Shown here: in pieces, positions 8,618-17,727 of the stretch | Numbering within the stretch: position 1 is the stretch's first letter | Layout: every line of letters starts with the position of its first letter | Assembly (NCBI RefSeq): GCF_002091755.1 | Contig: NZ_BDAI01000009.1 | Span: 135,857 to 199,856, forward strand | Direction of reading: 5' to 3' | Length of the DNA stretch: 64,000 bases | DNA from: Pseudomonas nitroreducens NBRC 12694 | Lineage (GTDB): Bacteria; Pseudomonadota; Gammaproteobacteria; Pseudomonadales; Pseudomonadaceae | Made by a program: the position numbers and the translations under genes | Notes under the pieces: generated by a model | The model's input: the letters and a program-made list of their open reading frames with translations, nothing else | Databases searched by the model: none | What the model was told of the DNA's origin: nothing

Positions 8618-9700
8618 CTAGTCGAGCTTGCGGGTGGAAGTGCGTACCACCAGCTGGGTCTGGAAGATCTTGCGCTTGGGCTCGTCGCCCTCGGCGGGCG
8701 GTGTGTTGAGAATGTCCACCAGGAAGCGCGCGGCGTAGACACCTTTTTCCACCAACGGCTGGCGGATGGTGGTCAGGCCGGCATTGCCGGCCTCGGCGAT
8801 ATCGTCGAAGCCGATCACCGACAGATCGTCCGGCACCTTCATCTGCAAGGTCTGCGCGGCACTGATAGAGGCGAGCGCCATGACATCCGAGCAGGCCACG
8901 ATGGCGGTGGGAGCGTACTGGTTGAGCAGGCTGGTGGCGGCCGCCTGGCCCACCGTCGAGTCGAAGCCGCCGGCCTCGAAGACATGAAGATCGCTGAACG
9001 CCAGGCCCGCTTCCTCGGCTTCCTCGATATAGCCGGTGAGCCGCTCGCGCACGATCATCTCGGTGGACGACTTGAAGCGCTTGAAGTCCACCTCGCCACG
9101 GTGGTTGTCGGGGTTGAGGCGATCGACGATGACGCCGATCCGCCGGTGTCCCAGCTCCAGCAAGTGGCGCATCTGCTGCCGGGCGGCGCCGCGGTCGTCG
9201 ATGCCGACGTAATGGGCGCCGTCGATCATCGGCGAGTCCACCACCACGTAGGGAATGCGCTGCTGGATCACCGCCCGCACCATCGGGTGGTCGTCGGGCA
9301 TGGTCGGGATGATCAGGCCATCCACCAGGCCACGCACCGCCAGGCTGGTGTTGCCGGGCTTGCCGTCTTCCTTGCGGATGCGCTGGTTGTTCAGCGGGAA
9401 CAGCGTCAGGGCGACGTTGGACAGTTCGCCGATCTCGCCGATGCCGCGCAGCAGGGCGATCATCGAGGGATCAGCGAAGGCGTAGGACAACTTGTCCATC
9501 ACCATCAGGCCGATGGCGCCGACCTTACCCGAGCGCAGACTGCGCCCCATGATGTTGGGTCCCGGATAGCCGAGCTGCTCCGCCACCGCGAGGATGTGCT
9601 CGCGCTGCGCCGCCGACAGCTTGCCGGGCTTGTTGTAGGCATAGGAAACAGCCGGCTGGGAAACCCCGGCGGCCAATGCCACGTCCTTCATCGAAACCAT
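8618..9700 (-). CDS. LacI-family repressor, first paralogue
   Basis: This 360-residue regulator has an N-terminal LacI helix-turn-helix (MKDVALAAGVSQPAVSYAYN, residues 4-23), a hinge (RSLRSGKVGAIG) and a periplasmic-binding-protein-like effector domain with the usual SDVMALA and GFDDIAEA motifs. It is very like the protein encoded at 23995-25089: the recognition-helix residues SQPAVSYAY are identical and the effector domains align without large gaps. Both probably recognise the same operator, for which the palindromes at 18085 and 18416 are candidates. ATG 9700 follows GAAGAG by seven bases; an in-frame GTG two codons upstream is less likely. It is divergent from the GH3-like gene. The ligand is presumably a sugar-like compound. 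Confidence 0.9.
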   Translation of the reverse strand: MVSMKDVALAAGVSQPAVSYAYNKPGKLSAAQREHILAVAEQLGYPGPNIMGRSLRSGKVGAIGLMVMDKLSYAFADPSMIALLRGIGEIGELSNVALTLFPLNNQRIRKEDGKPGNTSLAVRGLVDGLIIPTMPDDHPMVRAVIQQRIPYVVVDSPMIDGAHYVGIDDRGAARQQMRHLLELGHRRIGVIVDRLNPDNHRGEVDFKRFKSSTEMIVRERLTGYIEEAEEAGLAFSDLHVFEAGGFDSTVGQAAATSLLNQYAPTAIVACSDVMALASISAAQTLQMKVPDDLSVIGFDDIAEAGNAGLTTIRQPLVEKGVYAARFLVDILNTPPAEGDEPKRKIFQTQLVVRTSTRKLD

Positions 9701-9884
9701 CGTCACACTCTTCAGCCACTTCCGTGGCGCTCATTCCTGTTCGGCCCTGGCGGCTTGTGCCTTGCCCGGGCCGCGAAGTCCCTGCGCGATCATAACGCAC
9801 CTGAGGGCCGGGTATCGGCCGCAAAGCGGCGCCGGCCTGCCGAATCTGTCACCCAAGTCGTCACCTGAGAAAAGGAGTGAAACC

Positions 9885-10904
9885 GTGAGCACACTACTGG
9901 AAAGCGCCTACGCGACCCTGCTGCCGGCCTTTGCCGGGCTGGAGCTGGATGGCGCCGTCCTCGACTTCCTCACCAGCGGCGGCTGTTCGCTGCTGCTGGG
10001 CGAGACCCGCGCGGAATACCTGGCGCGGTCGATGTCGGCCCAGCGCCAGGGCAGCGAGAGCCGCGAGCAGTTCAGCCAACTGGTCGCCCAGGCCCGCGAA
10101 CTGGCCGGGCAGGACCTGCTGATCGCCGTGGATCAGGAATTGGGCGGCATCCTGCGCCTGCACCGGCTGGTTCCCGCGCTGCCCAGCGCTGCTGAGGCCC
10201 GCACGCTGAGCACGCAGGAGCTGGCGCGGCAGGCGGCGTCGGTCGCCGAGTCGGCCCGAGCCATGGGCGTCAATCTGTTCCTGGCCCCCATCGTCGATGT
10301 CGTCACCGGCGAGAATCCTTGGTTGCAGAATCGCACCCTGGGAACCCGCGCAGAGGATGTCAGCCGTGTGAGCGGTGCCTACGTCAACGGCGTGCAGCAG
10401 GCCGGTGTCGCCGCCGTCGCCAAGCACTTTCCGGGGCACCCGGTGACGCCGCTGGACCCGGCGGTGGAAGAGGCGATCGTCGAGTGTTCGAGGGAAGAGC
10501 TGCAGCCCACCTTGGGCGTGTTCGCCGACCTGATCGCGGGCGGAGTGCAGGCCATCATGGTCGGCCCGGCGCTGGTGCCGGCACTGGATGCACGGGAACC
10601 TTCCAGCACATCGGCGACCACTGTCGGGCTGCTGCGGGATGAAATGGGCTTCACCGGGCTGATCGTCTCCGATGACCTGGACGCACCGGGCATTCACCGT
10701 GGCCGCTCCATCGAGGCGACCGCCGTGGCGTCGATCAGTGCCGGTGCCGACCTGCTGCTGCTTTCCAGCGAGGCGGGTCTGGACTCGGTCGCTCGGGCGC
10801 TGGTCGAGGCAGTGGAGAAGGGCGAGATGACCGAGGCACGCCTGCTGGATGCGGCGCGGCGGGTAAGGGCGCTGGCAGCGCAACTGGCATCGGCCAGAGG
10901 CTGA
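9885..10904 (+). CDS. GH3-family protein, NagZ-like, lacking the usual general-acid histidine
   Basis: This 339-residue protein resembles the single-domain glycoside hydrolase family 3 enzymes such as the beta-N-acetylhexosaminidase NagZ. IAVDQELGGILRL, KHFPGH (residues 180-185) and VSDDLDAPG (nucleophile motif around residues 262-265) are visible. NagZ enzymes continue KHFPGHG with a D-S/T-H motif that supplies the catalytic Asp-His dyad. Here the loop reads PVTPLDPAVEE, so Asp191 is kept but the histidine is absent. The protein may use a different acid, act as a phosphorylase, or be inactive. No signal peptide is seen, so it should be cytoplasmic. GTG 9885 has a very good AAAGGAG seven bases upstream. 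It is divergent from the LacI gene and ends at a shared hairpin terminator. Confidence 0.75.
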   Translation: MSTLLESAYATLLPAFAGLELDGAVLDFLTSGGCSLLLGETRAEYLARSMSAQRQGSESREQFSQLVAQARELAGQDLLIAVDQELGGILRLHRLVPALPSAAEARTLSTQELARQAASVAESARAMGVNLFLAPIVDVVTGENPWLQNRTLGTRAEDVSRVSGAYVNGVQQAGVAAVAKHFPGHPVTPLDPAVEEAIVECSREELQPTLGVFADLIAGGVQAIMVGPALVPALDAREPSSTSATTVGLLRDEMGFTGLIVSDDLDAPGIHRGRSIEATAVASISAGADLLLLSSEAGLDSVARALVEAVEKGEMTEARLLDAARRVRALAAQLASARG

Positions 10905-10909
10905 AAAAG

Positions 10910-10948
10910 CTGCGTTGCACTGCCGGTGGCTGTGGCAGTGCAACGCAG
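10910..10948. terminator. Bidirectional terminator between convergent genes
   Basis: CTGCGTTGCACTGCC (10910-10924) and GGCAGTGCAACGCAG (10934-10948) form a perfect 15-bp stem with a nine-base loop, between the GH3-like stop and the GMC oxidoreductase stop. AAAAAG lies just left (a T run for the minus strand) and AAAGG just right, so it best ends the minus-strand operon. Confidence 0.8.
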
Positions 10949-10961
10949 AAAGGATGCTCGG

Positions 10962-12602
10962 TCAGGCCGATTCGGCAGGCAGGGTCTGGTGCAGGGCGCA
11001 GGTGTCAGTCTTGTGCGCCAGGCCTTTCTGGATCATGTCGGCGGCTTTCTCGCCAATCATGATGCACACCGCGTTCGGGTTGCCCGACACCAGCGTCGGC
11101 ATGATCGAGGCATCGGCGACCCGCAGGCCCTCGACCCCGTGAACCCGCAGGTCAGGCCCCACGACCGAACCCGGATCGGTACCCATGCGGCAGGTACCCG
11201 CCGGGTGCAGCGCGGCATGGGCCTGCTCCAGGCAGAACTTGCGCATCTCCTCGCGGTTGCGCACCTCGTTGCCCGGCACGTGGCGTCGGGCAATGAAGGG
11301 TTTGAACGCCGCCTGGCGCATGATCTGCTCGCCGACCATACAGCCATCGGTGAGCGCCTCGATGTCGTACGGGTCGGAGAAATAGTTCGGCACGATGCGC
11401 GGCGGCAGGCTGGTGTCGGCCCCGCGCAGTTCGACGTAGCCACGCGAGCGCGGGCGAATCTGCCCCAGGTTGAGGGTGCAGCCGTTGCCGCCGGGCACCG
11501 AGTCGACGCCTTCCTCGATGCCCGCGCCGACCACCATGAAGTACTGCACGTCCGGGGTTTCCTGGGTGTTGTCGCCCCACCAGAAGGCGCCGCCCTCGAT
11601 CAGGTTGGAGGCCGCCGGGCCGTTGCGGAACAGGGCGTACTGCAGGCCGGCCATGGCCTTCCAGAACGGCTTCTTGTACTTGTCGTAGCTGTGCGGGCCG
11701 GTGAGTTCGTAGACCAGCGAGATCTCGATGTGGTCCTGCAGGTTCTGGCCGACGCCGGGCAGGTCGCTGACGACCTCGATGCCGTGCTCGCGCAGGTGCT
11801 CGGCCGGGCCGATGCCGGAGAGCATGAGCAGGCGCGGCGAGCTGATGGCGCCGGCGCTGAGGATGATTTCCTTGTTGGCGAAGATCTGCTGGCGGTGGCC
11901 GTTCTCGATGAACTCGACGCCTTTGGCGCGGTTGCCCTGCATGAGGATGCGCTCGACGCGGCAGCCGGTGCGGACCGACAGGTTGGCGCGACGTTTCGCC
12001 GGGGCCAGGTAGGCGCTGGCGGCGCTGCTGCGCAAGCCGTTCTTCGCGGTGATCTGGTAGAGGCCGCAGCCAGCCGGATCGCCGCTGTTGAAATCGGCGT
12101 TGTAGGGCAGGCCGAACTCCTGGCAGGCCTTGAGCCAGACCTTGGTCAGCGGGTGGATGTAGGGCACGTCGGAGACCCCCAGCGGGCCGCCGGTGCCGTG
12201 CACCTGATTGCTGAAGCGCTCGTTGTCCTCGGCCTTGCGGAAGTACGGCAGCACGTCCTGATAGCCCCAGCCCGCGGCGCCCTGGGCAGCCCAGCCGTCA
12301 TAGTCCTGGGGCACGCCGCGGATGTAGATCATCGCGTTCACCGAGCTGCCGCCACCGAGCACGCTGGCCTGGACCATGGTCGGTTTTTCCGTGCGCGCCT
12401 GGTCGTCACGGGGTTCCCACTCGTAGCGCTTGAGCAGCGGGCCCTGGGCGGTCTTGTAGTAGGCGCCGGGGATGTGGATGTAGGGGCTGCGGTCGCGCGG
12501 GCCTTCCTCGAACAGCACGACGGAGGCGGAAGGGTCCTCGCTCAGCCGCGAAGCGACGGTGCAGCCGGTGGAGCCGCCGCCGATAACGATGTAGTCAACC
12601 AT
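10962..12602 (-). CDS. GMC-family FAD oxidoreductase, choline dehydrogenase-like
   Basis: This 546-residue flavoenzyme has the N-terminal FAD-binding GGGSTG (residues 9-14), the GMC signature GGGSSVNAMIYIRG, the second signature GAISSPRLLMLSGIGP, and a C-terminal LHPAGTCRMG with the family catalytic histidine, then SGNPNAV. It would oxidise an alcohol or sugar hydroxyl and pass electrons to an acceptor or oxygen. No signal peptide is present. It is the last gene of the minus-strand operon, 38 bases after the TIM-barrel gene, and ends at the bidirectional terminator. ATG 12602 is preferred because it directly precedes the Rossmann fold and has GAGAGA upstream. Members of this family oxidise choline, aliphatic alcohols or sugars; the substrate here is unknown. 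Confidence 0.87.
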   Translation of the reverse strand: MVDYIVIGGGSTGCTVASRLSEDPSASVVLFEEGPRDRSPYIHIPGAYYKTAQGPLLKRYEWEPRDDQARTEKPTMVQASVLGGGSSVNAMIYIRGVPQDYDGWAAQGAAGWGYQDVLPYFRKAEDNERFSNQVHGTGGPLGVSDVPYIHPLTKVWLKACQEFGLPYNADFNSGDPAGCGLYQITAKNGLRSSAASAYLAPAKRRANLSVRTGCRVERILMQGNRAKGVEFIENGHRQQIFANKEIILSAGAISSPRLLMLSGIGPAEHLREHGIEVVSDLPGVGQNLQDHIEISLVYELTGPHSYDKYKKPFWKAMAGLQYALFRNGPAASNLIEGGAFWWGDNTQETPDVQYFMVVGAGIEEGVDSVPGGNGCTLNLGQIRPRSRGYVELRGADTSLPPRIVPNYFSDPYDIEALTDGCMVGEQIMRQAAFKPFIARRHVPGNEVRNREEMRKFCLEQAHAALHPAGTCRMGTDPGSVVGPDLRVHGVEGLRVADASIMPTLVSGNPNAVCIMIGEKAADMIQKGLAHKTDTCALHQTLPAESA

Positions 12603-12640
12603 GAAAGTTCTCTCAGCCTGGTGGCGGAATGGGGTGGGGA

Positions 12641-13525
12641 TCATCGGCTCAGCAGGCGTTCGAGCAGCGCCTTGAGCTCGCTGGCCACCGCGTAGCTGTC
12701 CTGCTGCTGTTGCCTGCGGCAGAACAGCTCGCAGCTCCACCAGCCCTGGTAGCCGGTGGAGAGCACGGCGTCGGTCCAGGCCTGCAGGTCGAGCGTGCCC
12801 TGGCCGGTGGGGACGTCGCGCAGCACCACTTCGTCGGGAATGCCGCCGGCGAAGGCCAGCGAGTCGCAGACGTGCACGCCGTAGAGGTGGCGCTTGTCCA
12901 TCTTCGCCACGTCATCCGGGGTGTCGCCGGAGGTGTGGCAGTGCCAGAAGTCGATGACCATCTTCAGGTTGTCGCGCTCGCTGCGATCGAGCAGTTCCAC
13001 CTGGTGGTCGATGCCGCGCAGAGGGGTCCAGGACAACGCTTCCAGATACAGGGTCAGGCCGAAGCCCTGCGCCAGATCGGCCAGGCGCCGCAGGTTGTTG
13101 GCCGTCAGCAGCTTCTGTTCGCGCAGATCGGTGCCCAGCAGGCCGGCATAAAGCTGCGAATGGCCCTGGCGCTCGAAGTCGCGTACCGCCTCGACGTTGA
13201 TCGGCCCGGTGAGCACCTGCACGCCCTTGGCGCCCGCCGCCTGGGCCAGGGTGAACAGCGCCTCGGCCTCGGCGAACAGCGCGTGCTCCTCGGCGCCCTG
13301 GCGTTCGATGTTCGCCAGGTAGCCGACGCCGGGAATATCCAGATCGCCCAGCAGGTGCTTCAGCTCGCCGTGGGTGAAGCCGGCGTCCAGGTAGCTGGCG
13401 ATCTTCAGGCCCGATGCCTCCAGCGCCTGCAGGCCGAGACGGCGGGTGATGTCGACATCGGTGGCCAGGGTGCCGTGGCGCGAAACAGTCGAGTGCAGCG
13501 CCATCGTTTGCCCGGAAATGTTCAT
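12641..13525 (-). CDS. Sugar-phosphate isomerase/epimerase-like TIM barrel
   Basis: This 294-residue protein belongs to the AP-endonuclease-2-like TIM barrel superfamily, which includes IolE, IolH, hydroxypyruvate isomerase and 3-keto-glucoside epimerases such as YcjR. LYLEALSW supplies the metal-binding glutamate, MVIDFWHCH gives Asp and His ligands, and HVCDS and GWWSCELF match the last barrel strands. It probably isomerises, epimerises or dehydrates a keto-sugar or keto-cyclitol with a divalent metal. It lies 30 bases from the upstream GMC gene and 38 from the downstream one, which supports one operon in which oxidation and isomerisation are linked. The start 13525 follows AGAGG in an A-rich leader (13531-13546) that may bind Hfq/Crc. 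Confidence 0.82.
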   Translation of the reverse strand: MNISGQTMALHSTVSRHGTLATDVDITRRLGLQALEASGLKIASYLDAGFTHGELKHLLGDLDIPGVGYLANIERQGAEEHALFAEAEALFTLAQAAGAKGVQVLTGPINVEAVRDFERQGHSQLYAGLLGTDLREQKLLTANNLRRLADLAQGFGLTLYLEALSWTPLRGIDHQVELLDRSERDNLKMVIDFWHCHTSGDTPDDVAKMDKRHLYGVHVCDSLAFAGGIPDEVVLRDVPTGQGTLDLQAWTDAVLSTGYQGWWSCELFCRRQQQQDSYAVASELKALLERLLSR

Positions 13526-13555
13526 CGTGATTCCTCTTGTTCTCTTGAAGGACGA

Positions 13556-15178
13556 TCACTGATCGTCGCTGGTTACCGGGTGCAGGAAGCCGTGCGCCAC
13601 GCGTAGCGCGTTGGCCGCGATGGTGAGCGCGGGATTGACCGCAGCGGAGGAGGGGAACGAGGAGCTGTCGACGATCCACACATTGCCCAGGTCGTGCATG
13701 CGGCAATCGCGGTTCAGCACGCTGCGACTGCTATCTTCGCCCATCACCGCAGTGCCGCACTGGTGGGAGTTGGTGCCGATGCCCATGCGCTCGGTGAGCA
13801 CCAGCGGGTAGCCCGCCGAGCGCATCAGCGCGGTGGTCTTTTCCACCAGCTGTTCGTGGGCCTGGAGGTTGTTGGGCGTCCAGAACACCTTGATCGCATC
13901 GCGCACGGTGTCGTACTCGACGCGGTTCTGCGTCGTGGGCAGGTCTTCCGATGTCAGGTAGAGGTCAACGCTGTGGTCGGTGAGGTAGCGCGACACTGTC
14001 TTCGGCACCCAGGGACGCATGCCGGAGATCATCGGCTCGCGGATCTTGCCGAGCATCTGCACGTTGCCCAGGGGGAACATGTTGTGGCGGGTCGGCAGGT
14101 ACCAGTCATTCAACGCCAGGGTCTTCTGGAACATCACCTCGTTGCGCCGGCGCGGATCGACTGCCACCAGAAAGGTGCTGTTGTGCACCATGTAGTTGCG
14201 CCCGAGCTGCCCCGAGCTGTTGCCCAGCCCGGCAGGGTGTTGCTCGCTGGCGGAGCGCAGCAGCAGGGCCGCGGTGTTCACCGCGCCGCAGGCAAGCACG
14301 AAGCGCCCGGCCTGAATGCGTACCGGCTTGCCGTCGCGGGTGGCCGCGGCCTCGGTGACCTGGCTGCCATCCTCGCTGGTCAGCAGCCGCTCGACCTTGG
14401 TCCGGTTGAGCAGACGCATGTTGCCGCGCTGCAGAGCAGGGCGCAGGGCGGAAAGTTCGGCGTCGCCCTTGGCGTCCACCAGGCACGGGTAGCCGTCGCA
14501 GGTGGAGCAGAGCACGCAGGGGCGGTCCTCGCCGAAGTCGACCGCCGCCGGCATTGCGAAAGGCTGCAGGCCCTCGCGGCGCATGGCGGTTTCCAGCGCG
14601 CTCAGCGCCGGGTCGTGCTGCAGCGCCGGCCACGGGTAGGGTTGCGAGCGCCAGGGCTCGGTCGGGTCGGCGCCGGCGTTGCCGTGCACCTTGTATAGGG
14701 CCTCGGCTTCGCAGTAGTACGGCTCCATTTCCGCATAGCTCACCGGCCAGGCTGGCGACACGCCTTCGGCATGGCGGATTTCGCCGAAGTCGGCCTCGCG
14801 GAAGCGCGGCAGCATGGCGCCGTAGAATTTGGTATTGCCGCCGACGTAATAAAAGACGCCGGGGGCAAAGGGTTTGTTGTCGGCATCCAGCCATTGCTCG
14901 GCATTGCGGTAGCGACCTTCGCCGAACACCGCCTGGGCGCTCCAGTTGTGGATCTCGCGCGGCAGGAAGTCGCCACGCTCGATCACCACCACCGAGAGTC
15001 CCTGGTTGCGCAGCGCATAGGCGAAGGTGGAACCGCCCATGCCCGAACCGATGATCGCCACATCGCACGTCACCAGCCCGCTTTCATCAGGCTCGACCAG
15101 CGACAGGGTGCGCCGGCTGGCCGGCGCCCCCTGTTCCGGTCGCTGCGCTGAATGAGTCGAAAACAGCAGATCGCTCAT
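13556..15178 (-). CDS. GMC-family oxidoreductase with a four-cysteine motif
   Basis: This 540-residue FAD enzyme differs from the other GMC protein in this operon. The FAD fold GSGMGG is near residues 44-49, preceded by a polar extension of about 35 residues. C-terminal NSHQCGTAVMGED has the catalytic histidine and AAVNPALTIAANALR ends the FAD domain. It resembles the pyranose oxidase / glucoside 3-dehydrogenase branch that oxidises sugars at C2 or C3. Cys221, Cys224, Cys227 and Cys232 form a C-x2-C-x2-C-x4-C cluster, unusual for a simple GMC oxidase and suggestive of a metal or Fe-S site. ATG 15178 has AGGAAGG close upstream; an in-frame GTG five codons earlier overlaps that site. No secretion signal is seen. 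It lies 18 bases after the ThDP gene. Confidence 0.84.
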   Translation of the reverse strand: MSDLLFSTHSAQRPEQGAPASRRTLSLVEPDESGLVTCDVAIIGSGMGGSTFAYALRNQGLSVVVIERGDFLPREIHNWSAQAVFGEGRYRNAEQWLDADNKPFAPGVFYYVGGNTKFYGAMLPRFREADFGEIRHAEGVSPAWPVSYAEMEPYYCEAEALYKVHGNAGADPTEPWRSQPYPWPALQHDPALSALETAMRREGLQPFAMPAAVDFGEDRPCVLCSTCDGYPCLVDAKGDAELSALRPALQRGNMRLLNRTKVERLLTSEDGSQVTEAAATRDGKPVRIQAGRFVLACGAVNTAALLLRSASEQHPAGLGNSSGQLGRNYMVHNSTFLVAVDPRRRNEVMFQKTLALNDWYLPTRHNMFPLGNVQMLGKIREPMISGMRPWVPKTVSRYLTDHSVDLYLTSEDLPTTQNRVEYDTVRDAIKVFWTPNNLQAHEQLVEKTTALMRSAGYPLVLTERMGIGTNSHQCGTAVMGEDSSRSVLNRDCRMHDLGNVWIVDSSSFPSSAAVNPALTIAANALRVAHGFLHPVTSDDQ

Positions 15179-15196
15179 CAGAGCCTTCCTCACCTC

Positions 15197-16984
15197 TTAC
15201 AGGTGTTGTTCGGAGTTGCGCAGTTCCCAGTACTCATCCTGACGCTCGTCAGTGATGTACTCGGGGATCGGGAAGTCCCACCAGCCCGGTACCCAGGGCC
15301 CGGCCGCGTCGCGGTCGGTGGGTACTTCGATCAGCACCGGCTCGTTGCACTCCAGCGCCTGCTTGAGGATAGGTTCCAGGTCCTCGGGGCGTTCCACGCG
15401 CCAGGAGCGCAGGCCGAAGGATTCGCCCATGGCCTTGTAGTCCGGGGAGTAGGGCTCGCCGTCCGGGGTGTTGAACTCGGTGCCGATGTGGCGGCTGGTC
15501 TGCTTGCGCTGGCCACCGCGGATCGACATGTATCCGGCGTTGTTCTGGATGATGAACACCACGGGGATGCCGTTGGTCTTGCAGATGGCGATTTCCTGGT
15601 TGGTCATCAGGAAGTCGCCGTCGCCGAGGATGCACACCACCGGTTGGTCCGGCGCCGCGAGCTTGGCGCCGATGGCCGCCGGCACTGCCCAGCCCATGGA
15701 CGAGAAACCGCCCGAGGTCAGGTGGGTGCGCGGCTGGTAGACCGGGAAGGTCTGCTTGACCGCGCCCTGGGTGTTGCCCGAGCCGACCACCACGATGGTG
15801 TCGCGCGGGAACACCTTGCGCAGGGCACCCAGCGGGCGTTGCGAGGTGAACGGGAAGCGGTCGGAGTCGCGGCGGGTGGCCAGCTTCTCTTCCCACTCGG
15901 TCTGGCGGGCTAGCAGGTCCTTCATGTAATCGCTGCGGTCCACGCTCTGGCCCTTGAGGGCGTCGGCCAGGTGCGCCAGCGCGTACTTGGCGTCGGAGAC
16001 GATGCCCACGGTCACCGGGTAGTTCTTGCCGATCTCGTGCGGGTCGATGTCGATGTGGATCAACCGGCCCGGTGGGATCGAGAAGGTGACGCCCTTGGCG
16101 TAGCTGGAGGACGACCAGTCGGTGAAACGGCAGCCCACGGCGAGGATCACGTCGGCGCTGGAGGCCATCGCGTTGCCGCACAGGGTGCCGGTCTGGCCGA
16201 CGCTGCCGGCGAACAACGGGTGGTCCTCGGGGAAGCCGCTCTTGCCGTTCCAGGTGGTCACCACCGGGATCTGCCACAGCTCGGCCAGGGCCAGGACTTC
16301 GTTCCAGGCCTCGCCGGTGATCACGCCGCCGCCGATCACCATGACCGGGCGTTTGGCCTCGCGCAGCACGTCGGCAGCCTTGGCCACCGCAGCCGGGTCG
16401 GGGAAGACCTTGCCGACCGGGGTGCGCTCCTCGATGGCGTGCAGGTTCACCTCGGCGGCTTCGGCCTGCACGTCCATCGGGATCTCGATGTGCACCGGGC
16501 CGGGGCGGCCGGTCATCATCGAACTCCAGGCGCGGTGCATGATGAAGGGCATCTCTTCAACGCGGGTGGCGACCCAGTGGCGCTTGGAGACAGCCTCGGC
16601 GATCTTCGGGAAGTCGTTGTCGGTGTAGCGCTCCAGTTCCTGCAGCAGACCATGGCCGCGCATGTGGGTGGGCGGGCCGCCGGTGATCAGCATCAGGCTG
16701 GTGGAGTCGGTGAACGCGGTGGCCATGCCGATCACGGTGTTGCTGGCGCCGGCGCCGATGGAGGTCACTGCGGCCATGGGCTTGCCGCTGACGCGGTAGT
16801 AACCGTCGGCCAGATGAACGGCGCTCTGTTCGTGGAAGACCTGGATGAACTTCAGCTTCGACTCTTCTTCGAGGAAGGCGTCGGTGAGGGTCCAGATGCC
16901 GTGGCCGGGAATCCCGGCGACGTACTCGACGCCGTAGTTCTTCAGGGTTTGGGCAACCACTTGGCTGCCGGTCAGTTTGGGCAT
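15197..16984 (-). CDS. Thiamine-diphosphate enzyme, acetolactate synthase / IolD-like
   Basis: This 595-residue protein has the three domains of the acetolactate synthase superfamily. The N-terminal domain carries the ThDP-activating glutamate (FHEQSAVHLADGY, Glu52), the centre holds an ordinary dinucleotide-type fold (VMVIGGGV), and the C-terminal domain has the ThDP motif GDGDFLMTNQE to NNAGYMS. The family joins or splits carbon-carbon bonds of 2-keto acids or diketones; IolD, which opens the ring of an inositol diketone, is one member. With an IolE-like barrel and an IolG-like oxidoreductase nearby, a ring-opening or ketol-cleaving step is plausible but not shown. AAGGAG precedes ATG 16984. 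It is the second enzyme gene of the minus operon, 31 bases after the ThuA-like gene. Confidence 0.85.
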   Translation of the reverse strand: MPKLTGSQVVAQTLKNYGVEYVAGIPGHGIWTLTDAFLEEESKLKFIQVFHEQSAVHLADGYYRVSGKPMAAVTSIGAGASNTVIGMATAFTDSTSLMLITGGPPTHMRGHGLLQELERYTDNDFPKIAEAVSKRHWVATRVEEMPFIMHRAWSSMMTGRPGPVHIEIPMDVQAEAAEVNLHAIEERTPVGKVFPDPAAVAKAADVLREAKRPVMVIGGGVITGEAWNEVLALAELWQIPVVTTWNGKSGFPEDHPLFAGSVGQTGTLCGNAMASSADVILAVGCRFTDWSSSSYAKGVTFSIPPGRLIHIDIDPHEIGKNYPVTVGIVSDAKYALAHLADALKGQSVDRSDYMKDLLARQTEWEEKLATRRDSDRFPFTSQRPLGALRKVFPRDTIVVVGSGNTQGAVKQTFPVYQPRTHLTSGGFSSMGWAVPAAIGAKLAAPDQPVVCILGDGDFLMTNQEIAICKTNGIPVVFIIQNNAGYMSIRGGQRKQTSRHIGTEFNTPDGEPYSPDYKAMGESFGLRSWRVERPEDLEPILKQALECNEPVLIEVPTDRDAAGPWVPGWWDFPIPEYITDERQDEYWELRNSEQHL

Positions 16985-17015
16985 GTCGATGCTCCTTCAG
17001 GTGGTCGGTGATGGC

Positions 17016-17681
17016 TCAGGCGGGCTTGCGTGCGGCCCAGCTCAGGCCCTGCTTGGTCAGGCGGCGGATGTTCGGGTCGGCGAGGTTGCTCGTGTCATGG
17101 CCGATGGAGTGGTAGAAGACGCGCCCCTCGCCCCAGTTGCGGACCCAGGCGACCGGGCTGCGGTGGCCCTTGAGCCAGGGCATCGGGTTGCCGTCGAAGG
17201 TGGTTTCCGCCAGCACGTGGAGGTTCGGGTCGACCTGCATGTAGTACTGCTCGGAACGCACCTCGAAGTCCTCCACGCCCTGGGTCACCTCGTGCTCGCG
17301 GTCGATGAAATTGACCATGTACGGATGTGGGTAGCCCTCGCCGGCGGGGTGTTCGAGGAACGAGCCACCGAGCACGAAGTGGTACTTCAGGCTGGCGCGG
17401 AAGGCCGCCCCGGCGCCGTGCCAGGCGGCCAGGCCGGTGCCGCTCTCGATGGCTTCGAGCAGGCGGTTTTCCTGGGCGGCGGTGAGGGTCTCGGTGGTCA
17501 CCGCGTTGTTCCAGCCGATGACGATCAGGTCATAGCCGGTGAGGTCGCGGTCGAGGGTGAAGATGTCGGTCGATTCCTCGACCTGGAAGTCGAGCTCGGC
17601 GAACAGCTCGCGGGCCCAGGCGGCGATTTCGTAGGGGAAATGGCCGGGCCAGCCGCCATACAGGTAAAGGACACGGGTCAC
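17016..17681 (-). CDS. ThuA-like domain protein
   Basis: This 221-residue protein is a complete ThuA-like fold, related to class I glutamine amidotransferases but without their catalytic cysteine. The start LYLYGGWPGHFPYEIAAW, the middle GLAAWHGAGAAF and the end GRVFYHSIGHDTSNL are the family landmarks. ThuA proteins are found in trehalose, trehalulose and other glycoside utilisation operons, often beside a Gfo/Idh/MocA enzyme; their reaction is poorly defined. The start is GTG 17681 with GGAGG nine bases upstream. A 9-bp hairpin lies in the leader at 17728-17751. It is the first enzyme gene of the minus-strand operon, after a small open reading frame at 17804-18040. Confidence 0.83.
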   Translation of the reverse strand: MTRVLYLYGGWPGHFPYEIAAWARELFAELDFQVEESTDIFTLDRDLTGYDLIVIGWNNAVTTETLTAAQENRLLEAIESGTGLAAWHGAGAAFRASLKYHFVLGGSFLEHPAGEGYPHPYMVNFIDREHEVTQGVEDFEVRSEQYYMQVDPNLHVLAETTFDGNPMPWLKGHRSPVAWVRNWGEGRVFYHSIGHDTSNLADPNIRRLTKQGLSWAARKPA

Positions 17682-17727
17682 GGTTGGTTACCTCCGGTGT
17701 TGCTGTTTTGCGAGAGCCGGCGGCGAG

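Noticed and set aside
10926..12695. Long plus-strand frame opposite the first GMC oxidoreductase
   Set aside because: Antisense to a clear FAD enzyme, low-complexity composition and no ribosome binding site.
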